From NCBI RefSeq assembly GCF_022695595.1, contig NZ_CP074380.1, positions 6,910,501-6,974,500 of the forward strand: 64,000 nt of DNA. Reading direction: 5' to 3'. Both the position numbers and the translations under genes were made by a program. This document shows positions 37,137 to 45,260 of the stretch, piece after piece. The notes below the pieces were generated by a model. The model saw only the letters and a program-made list of their open reading frames with translations, had not been told where the DNA came from and searched no databases. Numbering within the stretch: the first letter of the stretch is position 1; each line of letters starts with the position of its first letter. Origin of the DNA: Streptomyces sp. MST-110588 (lineage in GTDB: Bacteria; Actinomycetota; Actinomycetes; Streptomycetales; Streptomycetaceae).

Positions 37137-37345
37137 TCAGATGGTGATGCCGCCGTCGATCTGCAGCACGGCGCCGGTGATGTACGCGGCCCGGTCCGAG
37201 ACCAGAAAGGCGACCAGGTCGGCGACCTCTTCGGCGGTGCCCATGCGGCGCAGCGGAATGGCGGCGAGGGCTTCCTTGCGGGCGTGGTCGTTCATCTCGG
37301 CGACCATGTCCGTGTCGATGAAGCCGGGGGCGACCGCGCCACCAC
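37137..37345 (-). pseudogene. FabG-type ketoreductase, C-terminal fragment
   Basis: Only the last 68 codons remain: [60 protein letters not shown] and DGGITI before TGA at 37137. This is the standard FabG ending. The catalytic Ser-Tyr-Lys and cofactor domains are gone. Upstream sequence belongs to another gene, in a different frame, so a deletion joined the two. Confidence 0.8.
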
Positions 37346-37656
37346 GTCCATGCCGACGACGCGCAGTTCGGGCCGCAGACCGGCGGTGTCCAGCCCGTGC
37401 TGGGCGAGGGAGAAGCTGTCCGCCGCGAGCACCCCGCCCTCCTTCTGGAACCGGCCCAGGTCGGCGTCGCTGCCCGGCACCGCGAGGACGACGCCGTCCT
37501 GGACCAGGAAGAGCAGGGCGGGCTGCCCGGTGATCACCTGGGTCACCGCGTCGCGCCGGAAACCGGTGTCCGCGGTCGCGCGCCCTGGCTCTCGATGAGC
37601 AGCAGCCGCGGAGCGCTGTTCTCCCAGTCGGTGCCGTTCACCACCTGCTCGGTCAC
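37336..37656 (-). pseudogene. Fragment of a DsrE-like or unknown small protein, frameshifted
   Basis: A GTG at 37656 overlaps the stop of the hot-dog gene (GTGA). The first frame reads [19 protein letters not shown]; after a shift near 37580 another continues with [40 protein letters not shown], then [20 protein letters not shown]. It ends where the FabG fragment starts. Strand-helix alternation and [11 protein letters not shown] recall DsrE-family proteins, but this is weak. Confidence 0.4.
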
Positions 37657-38375
37657 GCCTTGGGCGCCTTGCCGTGCAGGGCGTTCAGGACGTGCTGGTC
37701 GAAGTTGACCAGCCTCCAGTCCCGGTGGTTCTCGATCAGGGCGTAGCCATGCACGATGCGCCCGGTGGCGGTCTTGACCAGCTTGCCGTCGCGCAGCACG
37801 TACCAGTCCATACGGGAGGTGTAGGTGAAGTCCTTGAAGACCTCCTCCACCGTGTAGGCGGTGTACAGGTCCTCCTCCATCAACGCCTCGTCGAGGACGC
37901 GGATGTCGGAGCGGGGCACCACGGGGATCCAGCGGCGATCGTCCAGCAGGGTCTTGATGGAGATGCCGCGGTCGGCGACGAAGCGGTCCTTGCCCTCCTC
38001 CATCAGCCTCAGGTAGCCGGACATCTGAATGCGCTCGGTGAAGTGGCAGTAGGGGTAGGGGATGTTCCACTTCCAGGCGTAGGCGTTCTGCCCGGCGGTC
38101 AGCGCGGCGAGGATCTCCTCCTCGGCCGGGGCCGTGCTGCCCTGCTCACGCTCCAGGTCGTCGCCGAGGCGGGCGACGGCGAACCGGGCGAGCTGCTCGG
38201 GCACCTCGCCGGCCGCCTCCAGGTAGGTGTCCATCCGCAGGGACACCCGGACCTTGGAGGTGACGGCCTTGTGGATCTCGCCGTCGCGCTCGAACTGGAC
38301 GGTCACCTTGAACCCGAGGGTGGTGTCGCCGTCCTTGGCCCAGGGCACGACCTGTGCCTCGGCGACGTCGTTCAT
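37653..38375 (-). CDS. Hot-dog fold protein (acyl-ACP dehydratase or thioesterase type)
   Basis: A 240-residue soluble protein. The C-terminal half has the hot-dog pattern: HFTERIQMSGYLRLMEEGKD, then RRWIPVVPRSDIRVLDEALM and YTVEEVFKDFTYTSRMDWYV, followed by KTATGRIVHGYALIENHRDW. The N-terminal half is a shorter strand-rich repeat. In this setting it may dehydrate or hydrolyse ACP-bound acyl chains. Its ATG is only ten bases after the broken KS reading frame, so its own upstream control may be lost or its N-terminus altered. No catalytic set could be pinned down. Confidence 0.6.
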   Translation of the reverse strand: MNDVAEAQVVPWAKDGDTTLGFKVTVQFERDGEIHKAVTSKVRVSLRMDTYLEAAGEVPEQLARFAVARLGDDLEREQGSTAPAEEEILAALTAGQNAYAWKWNIPYPYCHFTERIQMSGYLRLMEEGKDRFVADRGISIKTLLDDRRWIPVVPRSDIRVLDEALMEEDLYTAYTVEEVFKDFTYTSRMDWYVLRDGKLVKTATGRIVHGYALIENHRDWRLVNFDQHVLNALHGKAPKA

Positions 38376-38384
38376 GTGCGCAGC

Positions 38385-39447
38385 CGATGGCGCCGAGCGC
38401 GCTGGCCGCGCCCATGGTGTGGCCGAGCATCGACTTCATGGAGACGGTGCGGGGCGGGGTGTCACCGAAGACCTGGCGGATGGCGCCCGCCTCGGTGATG
38501 TCGTTGGCCTTGGTGCCGGTGCCGTGTGCGGAGATGAGGTCCACCTCGTGCGGGGCGACGCCGGCGTTGTCCAGGGCGAGCCGCATGAGGCCGGCGACGC
38601 TGGCCTGGTCGGGCGCCACCTGGTGGTGGGCATCGCAGTTGAGGCCGTAGCCGAGCACCTCGGCGTAGATGGTGGCGCCTCGCTCCAGGGCGGTTTCGAG
38701 CCGCTCCAGGACCAGGACGCCGGCGCCCTCTCCGGTCAGGATGCCCTTGCGGTCGATGTCGAAGGGCTGGCAGCGGTCCGGGGCGATGGTGCCGAGCCGG
38801 TAGAAGCCGGTGAAGGTCTTGCGGCACATGGCGTCGGCGCCGCCGCAGAAGGCGAAGTCCGCCTCGCCGTAGCTGACGGCGTCGAAGCCGTAGCCGATGG
38901 CTTAGTTGCCCGCCGAGCAGGCGGTGGGGATGGTGAGCGCCTCCACGTCGCTCAGACCCAGCTCCTGGGCGATGGCCACCGACAGCCGCCCGGCCGGCAC
39001 CCGCCGGGCGGCCACGGGGGCGAACGTGCCTGTGCCATGGACGAGTTCGTGCTCGACCAGTTGGTCGAGGTCGTAGCTCTTACCGTCGGTGGTGCCGATG
39101 GAGATCAGCCCGCGCCGGGCGCGCAGCCAGGTCAGGTCGAGTCCGGAGTCCTCAAGGGCCATCCGGGCAGCCGCCGTCGAGAACTGTGCGGCCCTGCCGA
39201 GCTGTTCCACGTCGAGCGTGCTGATCCAGTCCCGCAGGTCGAATTCCGTGATCTCGCACCCGTTCGCGTGGGTGAAGCCCTCGGTGTCGAACACCGTGAT
39301 GGGCCGTGCACCACTGCGGCCCGCGCGGAGTCCCTGGAGGAACTCCTTCGCGCCGAGTCCGATGCTGGAGACCACCCCGAGTCCGGTGAGGACCACCCGG
39401 TGCCGCTCCGGCCGTATCCGGCCGAGGCCGCTCACTGCCGTCGTCAT
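38385..39447 (-). pseudogene. Ketosynthase (FabF-type) with nonsense codon and lost C-terminus
   Basis: It starts at the ATG at 39447 (MTTAVSGLGRIRPERHRVVL). The active-site block reads TIPTACSAGN, with the nucleophilic Cys, then a TAA at 38902-38904 where Tyr is expected, then AIGYGFDAVSYGEADFAFCG. Downstream are RCQPFDIDRKGILTGEGAGV, the first His motif DLISAHGTGTKAND and the Lys/His block SMKSMLGHTMGAASALGA. Sequence ends at about 38385, some 80 residues short, and runs into the hot-dog gene. No chain-length-factor gene remains. The enzyme would be the condensing unit of a type II fatty-acid-like PKS. Confidence 0.85.
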
Positions 39448-39478
39448 GCCAACCTCCCAGTCCGCGTGAGCGGTTCGA

Positions 39479-39690
39479 CTACCAGCCGGCCGACTCCGCG
39501 ACGACCTCGTAGACGCCCTTGAGGTTCACCATGCGAGGCAGTTCGCTCTGGTTGATGACGACCGCGAACTGCTTCTCCAGGGCGGCGAGGATCTCGATGG
39601 CGCGCAGCGAGTCGGCGTTGTGGGCCGCCTTCGACGATGTCCAGCAGGGCCGCCGCCTTGTCGAGTACACCGATCCCGCTGGACCGCCGA
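39479..39690 (-). pseudogene. Acyl carrier protein remnant
   Basis: The C-terminal part DSLRAIEILAALEKQFAVVI, NQSELPRMVNLKGVYEVVAE is a standard ACP ending with the pantetheine Ser in DSLRAIE. The preceding helix, VLDKAAALLDIVE, is in another frame, so a frameshift near 39630 separates them. The first helix is missing. Its reading frame is now the tail of the thioesterase ORF. Confidence 0.7.
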
Positions 39691-40459
39691 GGCGGGGTGG
39701 TGGCGCTCGCCACTGCGGTGCCAGCCGTGCGCGGATGTCCGCGACGAGCGTGCCGCGCTGCGCCGTCAGGTAGAAGTGGTCGCCGGGCAGCACGGTCAAG
39801 CCGAAGCCCTTGGGCGCCACGGCGGCCCAGCCGGCCATGTCGTGCGCGGCGATGTCCGGATCGCCGGCGCCGAGGTAACCGGCCACCGGGCAGTCCAGGG
39901 GGATGCCGGGCCGGGCGGTGTAGCGCGCGACCGCGGCGAAGTCGGCGCGGATCGCGGGAAACACCAGCTCACGCAGGTCGGTGTCGGCGAGCAGCGCGGC
40001 GTCGGTGCCGCCCAGGCGCTGTACCTCCGCGATCAGCGCGGTGTCGTCGGCGAGGGCTGCGGTGCTCGGGGTCAGCAGGTGCGGGGGCTTGCGGCAGGAG
40101 ACCATCAGCAAATGGGGGGTCACCCGGTGGCGGGCCTGGAGCCGCAGCGCCAGTTCGTGGCCGACGGACGCGCCCATGCTGTGGCCGAAGACGGCCAGCG
40201 GGGTGTCCAGCAGGGGCGGCAGCTCGTCGGCGAGGGCGCCGGCGAGCTCCTCGACGGTGTCGCAGGGGTCCTCGGCGATGCGTTCCTGACGGCCCGGGTA
40301 GCGGGCGGCGAGTACCTCCACGTCGTCACCGAAGGCGCGCCCCCAGTCGTGGAAGAAGCGGGCCGAGCCGCCGGCGTGCGGCAGGCACAGGAGCCGCAGC
40401 CGGGGCGGCGCAGCGGTGGCGTGCCTGCGTAGCCAGATGCTTTTGGTGCCAAGTGCCAT
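39479..40459 (-). CDS. Type II thioesterase fused in frame to an ACP remnant
   Basis: The ATG at 40459 begins MALGTKSIWLRRHATAAPPR. Residues about 20-245 form a thioesterase: LLCLPHAGGSARFFHDWGRA, YPGRQERIAEDP, the nucleophile elbow VFGHSMGASVGHELALRLQA, GAGDPDIAAHDM and the histidine in LPGDHFYLTAQRG. The native end should be near LAPQW (about 39715). The frame then crosses a junction and ends in ACP sequence. The thioesterase part looks intact and may be functional; the fused tail is a deletion product. Confidence 0.75.
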   Translation of the reverse strand: MALGTKSIWLRRHATAAPPRLRLLCLPHAGGSARFFHDWGRAFGDDVEVLAARYPGRQERIAEDPCDTVEELAGALADELPPLLDTPLAVFGHSMGASVGHELALRLQARHRVTPHLLMVSCRKPPHLLTPSTAALADDTALIAEVQRLGGTDAALLADTDLRELVFPAIRADFAAVARYTARPGIPLDCPVAGYLGAGDPDIAAHDMAGWAAVAPKGFGLTVLPGDHFYLTAQRGTLVADIRARLAPQWRAPPPRLGGPAGSVYSTRRRPCWTSSKAAHNADSLRAIEILAALEKQFAVVINQSELPRMVNLKGVYEVVAESAGW

Positions 40460-40490
40460 GTGCGTCGGTCTCCTTGTGGCGTGTCGGTGG

Positions 40491-40685
40491 TCAGTCCAGG
40501 GCACCCGGCACGTCCAGCGACACGACCTCGGTGTCCGGGGTGATCCGGCGGACCAGCCCGGCCAGGGTGCGGCCGGGCCCGAGCTCGACGAGGCGGGCAC
40601 AGCCGAGCGGGCGGCCGACAAGGGTGTGCACGCTCTGCTCCCAGAGCACCGCGGAGGTGAGCTGGCGGGTGCCGAGTCCGGGCCC
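40491..40685 (-). pseudogene. Malonyl-CoA acyltransferase (FabD-like), C-terminal fragment
   Basis: The minus strand reads GLGTRQLTSAVLWEQSVHTL, then CARLVELGPGRTLAGLVRRI and TPDTEVVSLDVPGALD with TGA at 40491-40493. This is the usual C-terminus of FabD and AT domains (QLxxxVxWxxxV, ExGPGxxLxGL). The catalytic GHSxG half is absent. It breaks off at about 40685, where plus-strand SnoaL-like sequence begins. Confidence 0.75.
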
Positions 40686-40815
40686 TGGAGCCCCGGCAGT
40701 TCGTGGCCGACGGCGACCGGGTGGCGGTGCTCGGGGTGCGCGAGGTGACCTCGGTGCGCGGCGTGTCGAAGACGTCCTCCATGCGGTCGAGTTCCGTCGT
40801 GTGATCGAGAGCTAG
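40682..40815 (+). pseudogene. SnoaL-like fragment
   Basis: On the plus strand 40682-40760 reads ALEPRQFVADGDRVAVLGVR and EVTSVR, then in another frame RVEDVLHAVEFRRVIES to a TAG at 40815. This resembles the central strands of SnoaL/NTF2-fold proteins (FVADGDRVAVLG...). Only about 45 codons survive, without start or native end. It meets the FabD fragment tail to tail. Confidence 0.45.
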
Positions 40816-41036
40816 GACGCGGCATGTGCCGGCCTGCCCCGTCCTACCGGTCCGGACGCAGGACGGGACAACGTACTTCCCGCGCAAGGTCAGCGGACGA
40901 CGACCGACGGGACGAGGTCGGTCGGGGCTGTTTCCAGTGGTCTTCGCCCGTGGTGTCTCGCAGGCGCGGTATCCGGGGGCCTGGGGCGTACGGCTCCAGG
41001 CCCCCGTGGGCGGTCAGCGATGCGAGCCGGTGGCTA

Positions 41037-42035
41037 CTAGGGCGTCATCCGCTTGAACCAGGTGACCGGTTGGCCGGTGGCGGGTGACTGGATGAAAGCC
41101 TTCGCGGGTATGGCGATCAGGCGTTGCCCGTTTTCGATGGGGCCGCGGACGACGATGTAGCCGGTGTAGACGGCGCCGTTGCCGCGGGCTTCGATGGATG
41201 CCTGCTTCGTGCCCTCGGGTACGACCTTGATGGATGTCTCGTCGGTGCCGGTCACCTTACGGCTGTAGGTGGAGGCGTAGTTGTAGGTGAAATTGACTTC
41301 GCCTCCGATGTCGCTCTTGCCGTCGCCGATCTTGGGCGAGATCTTGCCGCCCAGTTGCCAGCCGGTCGTCTCGGTCTTTTCGTCCGTGACGGATGCCGAG
41401 ACCTTCCGGATGAGTTCCTCGGCGCCCGCCACGGCGCCGCCGTTCTTCTTCACCGGGTATTTGTCCTTGGCGTCGGCGATCTTTCCGACGAAGAGGCACG
41501 GAGCCGCCTGCCCGAAGGCGCTGTGCTGCGGGTCCGTGTTCTTCATGTTGCAGTACTGCTGCGCGTTCTGGCCGCCGACGTCCGTGTCCTTGGTGTTCTT
41601 GCGGATGTCGGGGGACTGCGGCCTGCCCGCGTCGGGCCAGCCGTTGACCAGCTTCTTGGCGCTCTCCCGCAGCGGCTCGCTGTTCCCGCTGTTGTCGGCG
41701 TACTTCTGCGCCGCGGCCACGGCGTCCTTGAGCGCCTGGTCGGGGTCGTAGACCTTCTTCGCGTCGGCCAGGGTGATGTCCTGGTCCTCCAGCTTCGGAT
41801 AGCCCATCGATGTTTCGGTGTCCGCGACAGGCGCCCACCTCTGCAACGAGGCTTGGATGTCTTCTTCCTTTTCGAAGATGTTCTCCTCGACCTTGGGCTT
41901 CTGGTTGCCGTCGGCCATGGCCGGCGACGCCATACCCAGCAGGGGTGCCGAGACCAGTGTGGCCGTGGCCAACAGCGCGGCGCTTCTGGTTCTGCGTGCG
42001 TGAGTTCTGCGCAGGGCGGAGGCAATATGTGCCAT
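41037..42035 (-). CDS. Secreted protein, possibly aerolysin/ETX-like
   Basis: A 332-residue exported protein. GGGAGA precedes the ATG at 42035. The signal peptide has an Arg-rich start (RRTHARRTRSAALL) and a cleavage site near AMA. The mature N-terminal half is helical and charged with two or three Cys (QQYCNMKNTDPQ, CLFVGKIADAK). The second half has alternating strands rich in Ser, Thr and Tyr: TGWQLGGKISPKIGDGKSDI, GGEVNFTYNYASTYSRKVTG, TKQASIEARGNGAVYTGYIV. Such a Thr/Ser-rich amphipathic region is seen in aerolysin-type pore formers, but the assignment is an inference. It stands alone with convergent or divergent neighbours. Confidence 0.6.
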   Translation of the reverse strand: MAHIASALRRTHARRTRSAALLATATLVSAPLLGMASPAMADGNQKPKVEENIFEKEEDIQASLQRWAPVADTETSMGYPKLEDQDITLADAKKVYDPDQALKDAVAAAQKYADNSGNSEPLRESAKKLVNGWPDAGRPQSPDIRKNTKDTDVGGQNAQQYCNMKNTDPQHSAFGQAAPCLFVGKIADAKDKYPVKKNGGAVAGAEELIRKVSASVTDEKTETTGWQLGGKISPKIGDGKSDIGGEVNFTYNYASTYSRKVTGTDETSIKVVPEGTKQASIEARGNGAVYTGYIVVRGPIENGQRLIAIPAKAFIQSPATGQPVTWFKRMTP

Positions 42036-42641
42036 GAAGGTATCTCCCTTTCCTTTGGCAGTTGTTGAGCCGGTGGATTTTCCGGGACCCCTGCGACGCA
42101 GGTTTGACTCGCCGCGGGGGAGCTGTGCAAGGCAAGGCCGGCCCGGATGCTCCCGCAGGCCCCCGGGCTGTGCCGGGCGGGGCAGGTCGCGAGTGCGGTG
42201 CCCGATACGGGATGTACGGACGGGGAATGACGGCGGGCGCCGTGGAGTGGGGGGTGGGGTGGGGTGGTGCAGTGCGTGGGCCGGGCTGGACTTGCCGGTG
42301 AAGAGTGCCGTGGGCGCCGATATGGCGGGCACCGGGATGTGGCGGGCACCGGGATGTGGCGTAAAGCCGATTGCGCCTTTGTCGGGCACTGGAGAAGGGC
42401 CGGCCGGGTGTGAAGGGCCGGGGTGGGGCCAGGGGCCCTCTTCAGCCGGGCGGGGTGTTCCGGCTCATGGCGAGGGACCGTAGCGGATGATTATGAGAAG
42501 TGTTCTTACATATCAGTCGGGGGAGTGTGTCCGTGCGGCTCCCTGGTCGGCTTGTTCGGGACAGGGTCTGGCCTGGGGGTTCTGGCAAAATGATGGGGTT
42601 GTGGCTTCCGTGCCGTTCTGTTGAGCAAAGGGGCTCCTGCG
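42036..42641. other. Divergent intergenic region with a 17-bp tandem repeat
   Basis: About 600 bases between the secreted protein and the nucleoside hydrolase. The unit tggcgggcaccgggatg occurs twice in tandem at 42323-42356. An AT-rich patch at 42488-42515 (gattatgagaagtgttctta) is a likely promoter area for the plus-strand operon. No gene is seen. Confidence 0.5.
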
Positions 42642-43589
42642 TTGGCCAGGAAGATCATTCTTGACTGTGACCCGGGACACGACGACGCGATCGCGCTGTT
42701 GCTGGCCCATGGCAATCCCGAGGTCGAGCTGGTCGCCGTCACCACCGTGGTCGGGAACCAGACGCTGGAGAAGGTGACACGGAACGCGTTGGCTGTGGCG
42801 CGGGTCGGCGGGATCACCGGGGTGCCGTTCGCCGCCGGGTGTCCGCGGCCGTTGGTACGGGATGTCGTCACGGCGCCGGACATTCACGGGGAGAGTGGGC
42901 TGGACGGGCCGGTGCTGCCGGAGCCGACGCTCGCGCTGGACCGGCGGCACGCGGTGGATGTGATCATCGAGACGGTGATGTCCCATGGGCCGGGTGAGAT
43001 CACGATCGTGCCGACGGCCGGGCTGACGAACATCGCGCTCGCGGTGCGCAAGGAGCCCCGGATCGTCACCCGTGTCCGTGAGGTCGTTCTGATGGGAGGC
43101 GGATATCATCGGGGCAACCGGACCGCGGTCGCCGAATTCAATATCGTCATCGACCCCGAGGCCGCCCATATCGTCTTCAACGAGAGCTGGCCGGTCACGA
43201 TGGTCGGTCTCGATCTGACGCACCAGGCGCTGGCGACTCCCGACGTCATGGAGAGGATCGCCGCGCTGGGCACCGCGCCGGCCAGGTTCGTGTGCGAGCT
43301 GCTCGATTCCTACGGTGCCGCCTACCGGAAGGCGCAGGGGTTCGCGCATCCGCCCGTGCACGACCCGTGTGCGGTCGCGTACGTGATCGACCCGGATGTC
43401 ATGACGGTGCGCAAGGCGCCCGTGGACATCGAACTCACCGGAGGACTGACGCTCGGCATGACCGTGACGGACTTCCGGCTGCCCGCCCCCGTCGACTGCC
43501 ACACCCAGGTCGCGGTCGACCTCGACCATCACAGATTCTGGAATCTCGTGGTGGATGCACTTGAAAGACTCGGTGACATCGAGGAATGA
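42642..43589 (+). CDS. Inosine-uridine-preferring nucleoside hydrolase family
   Basis: Cleaves ribonucleosides to base and ribose for purine or pyrimidine salvage. A TTG at 42642 (ARKIILDCDPGHDDAIALLL) is favoured because AAAGGGG lies eight bases before it; an in-frame TTG at 42621 is the alternative. The DCDPGHDD motif binds the catalytic Ca2+. Later come LEKVTRNALAVARVGG, ITIVPTAGLTNIALAVRKEP, MGGGYHRGNRTAVAEFNIVI DPEAA and the active-site His block PPVHDPCAVAY. Length (315) matches the family. Its stop overlaps the start of the MFS gene, so the two form one operon, probably uptake plus hydrolysis of nucleosides. Confidence 0.93.
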   Translation: MARKIILDCDPGHDDAIALLLAHGNPEVELVAVTTVVGNQTLEKVTRNALAVARVGGITGVPFAAGCPRPLVRDVVTAPDIHGESGLDGPVLPEPTLALDRRHAVDVIIETVMSHGPGEITIVPTAGLTNIALAVRKEPRIVTRVREVVLMGGGYHRGNRTAVAEFNIVIDPEAAHIVFNESWPVTMVGLDLTHQALATPDVMERIAALGTAPARFVCELLDSYGAAYRKAQGFAHPPVHDPCAVAYVIDPDVMTVRKAPVDIELTGGLTLGMTVTDFRLPAPVDCHTQVAVDLDHHRFWNLVVDALERLGDIEE

Positions 43590-45034
43590 ACGTTTCCCAT
43601 GACGTTTCCCATACCGACCGGCCCCCCACCGGGACGGACCGGCCCGCCGTCCGTGTGGGAGTGCTGGTCACCGCACTCCTGACGGCCTGCATCGCCTTCC
43701 AGCTCAATGCCAGCATGCTCTCTCCCGCGCTGAAGAGCATCGAGGACACTCTCGGCGCCAGCTCCGCGGAGATCGGGCTCACCCAGACCGCCTTCTTCAC
43801 CTCGGCGGCCCTCTTCTCGCTCTTCCTGCCGCGGCTCGGTGACGTCATCGGCCGCCGCAAGGTGCTGGCCGGGATGCTGGCCCTGATGGCGGTGGGGTGT
43901 GTGGTGGCCGCGCTGGCGCAGAGCGTGCCCGTGCTCTTCGTCGGCCGGGTGATCCAGGGCGCGTCCGGCCCGACCGTACCGCTGTGCCTGATCATGCTGC
44001 GGGTGGAGGTCACCGAGCCGAAGCGGTACGGGACGCTGCTGGGCATGATCACGGCCGTCAACGGCGGCATCGCCGGCGTGGACTCGCTGGCCGGCGGGTT
44101 CCTCGCCGACAACCACGGGTTCCAGGCCGTCTTCTGGGCGATGGCCGTGGTGGCGGTCCTGGCCACCGTCCTGGTCGCCACCCTCACCCCGGAGACCAAG
44201 GTGCCCGGCGCCCACCGGATGGACTGGCCGGGCGTCGGCCTGCTGGTCGTCTCGGTCGGGTCGCTGCTCATCGCGCTGAACGAGGCCGGCAAGCTGGGCG
44301 GCGCGAACTGGACGCTGGTGGCCGTGCTGGTCGTGGTGGCCGCCATCGCCTTCGCCCTGTTCTGGCGTACGGAGGACCGCACCGCGCATCCGCTGGTCGC
44401 CACCCGCCATCTCAAGCAGCGGTCGACCTGGGCGATCCTGCTGACCACCACCCTCACCATGACCGGAGTCTTCGCCGTCATGAACGGGCTGGTCCCGGCC
44501 TTCGCCCAGGACGCGCGGGCCGGGCTCGGGATGAGTGCCGAGGCGTCCGCGTGGTGGACCCTGACGCCGTACGCGCTGGCCGGGCTCGCCATGGGGCCGC
44601 TCGCCGGCCGGCTCGCCGCGACCTTCGGGTACGGCCGCATCCTGCGGACGGGGCTCATCGGCGCCGCGGCGACCGTCGTCCTGATGATCCTCACCCTCCC
44701 GGCCCACTCCCGCGCCCTGCTGCTGGTGGCCTCGCTGCTGGTGGGCATCACCTACGCGGGCGTGGCGAACATCGTGCTCAACGGGCTGGGCATCGTGCTC
44801 TCGCCCAAGGAGAACCCCGGATTCCTGCCGGGTCTGAACGCCGGGGCGTTCAATCTCGGGGCCGGGCTGAGCTTCGCCGTGCTGTACGCGGTCAAGACCG
44901 CGGTGCTGCCCGAGGACCCGGCGTCGGCCGCCGGCTACACCACCGCCATGATCGCCGGAGTGGTCGTCATTGCCGCCGCCGTCGCGACGTCCTTCCTGAT
45001 TCCCAAGCCGGTGGAGGCCGAGGAGCAGCACTGA
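43586..45034 (+). CDS. MFS transporter, coupled to nucleoside hydrolase
   Basis: A 482-residue inner-membrane transporter with about 14 hydrophobic helices. It has the MFS loop motif LGDVIGRRKVLAGMLALMA between helices 2 and 3 and FVGRVIQGASGPTVPLCLIM later. The sequence is closest in style to DHA2-like drug/proton antiporters, yet the ATGA overlap with the nucleoside hydrolase suggests nucleoside or base traffic. The substrate cannot be read from sequence. A strong hairpin at 45059-45102 ends the operon. Confidence 0.88.
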   Translation: MNVSHDVSHTDRPPTGTDRPAVRVGVLVTALLTACIAFQLNASMLSPALKSIEDTLGASSAEIGLTQTAFFTSAALFSLFLPRLGDVIGRRKVLAGMLALMAVGCVVAALAQSVPVLFVGRVIQGASGPTVPLCLIMLRVEVTEPKRYGTLLGMITAVNGGIAGVDSLAGGFLADNHGFQAVFWAMAVVAVLATVLVATLTPETKVPGAHRMDWPGVGLLVVSVGSLLIALNEAGKLGGANWTLVAVLVVVAAIAFALFWRTEDRTAHPLVATRHLKQRSTWAILLTTTLTMTGVFAVMNGLVPAFAQDARAGLGMSAEASAWWTLTPYALAGLAMGPLAGRLAATFGYGRILRTGLIGAAATVVLMILTLPAHSRALLLVASLLVGITYAGVANIVLNGLGIVLSPKENPGFLPGLNAGAFNLGAGLSFAVLYAVKTAVLPEDPASAAGYTTAMIAGVVVIAAAVATSFLIPKPVEAEEQH

Positions 45035-45058
45035 GACCCGATCTCACCGTATGAGCAG

Positions 45059-45102
45059 GGCCGGAGCCCGGCCGTCCCACTGTGGGCGGCCGGGCTCCGG
45101 CC
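45059..45102 (+). terminator. Hairpin terminator after the nucleoside operon
   Basis: A perfect 16-bp stem pairs 45059-45074 (GGCCGGAGCCCGGCCG) with 45087-45102 around a 12-base loop. It is GC-rich without a long U-tract, the usual Streptomyces form. Confidence 0.8.
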
Positions 45103-45260
45103 GTTGTGCGCCAGGGGCCGTGCGGTGCGGGCGTTCCCGTTCCGTACGCGGGAGATTCATGTCATGGCCATTGCTTCTTTCGCGGGGCTTGCCGATCCTC
45201 TTGGCACACTCCACTCGCTCCTGTCCCCCGCATCGACGCATCGAAGAGGTCACCCCACTC

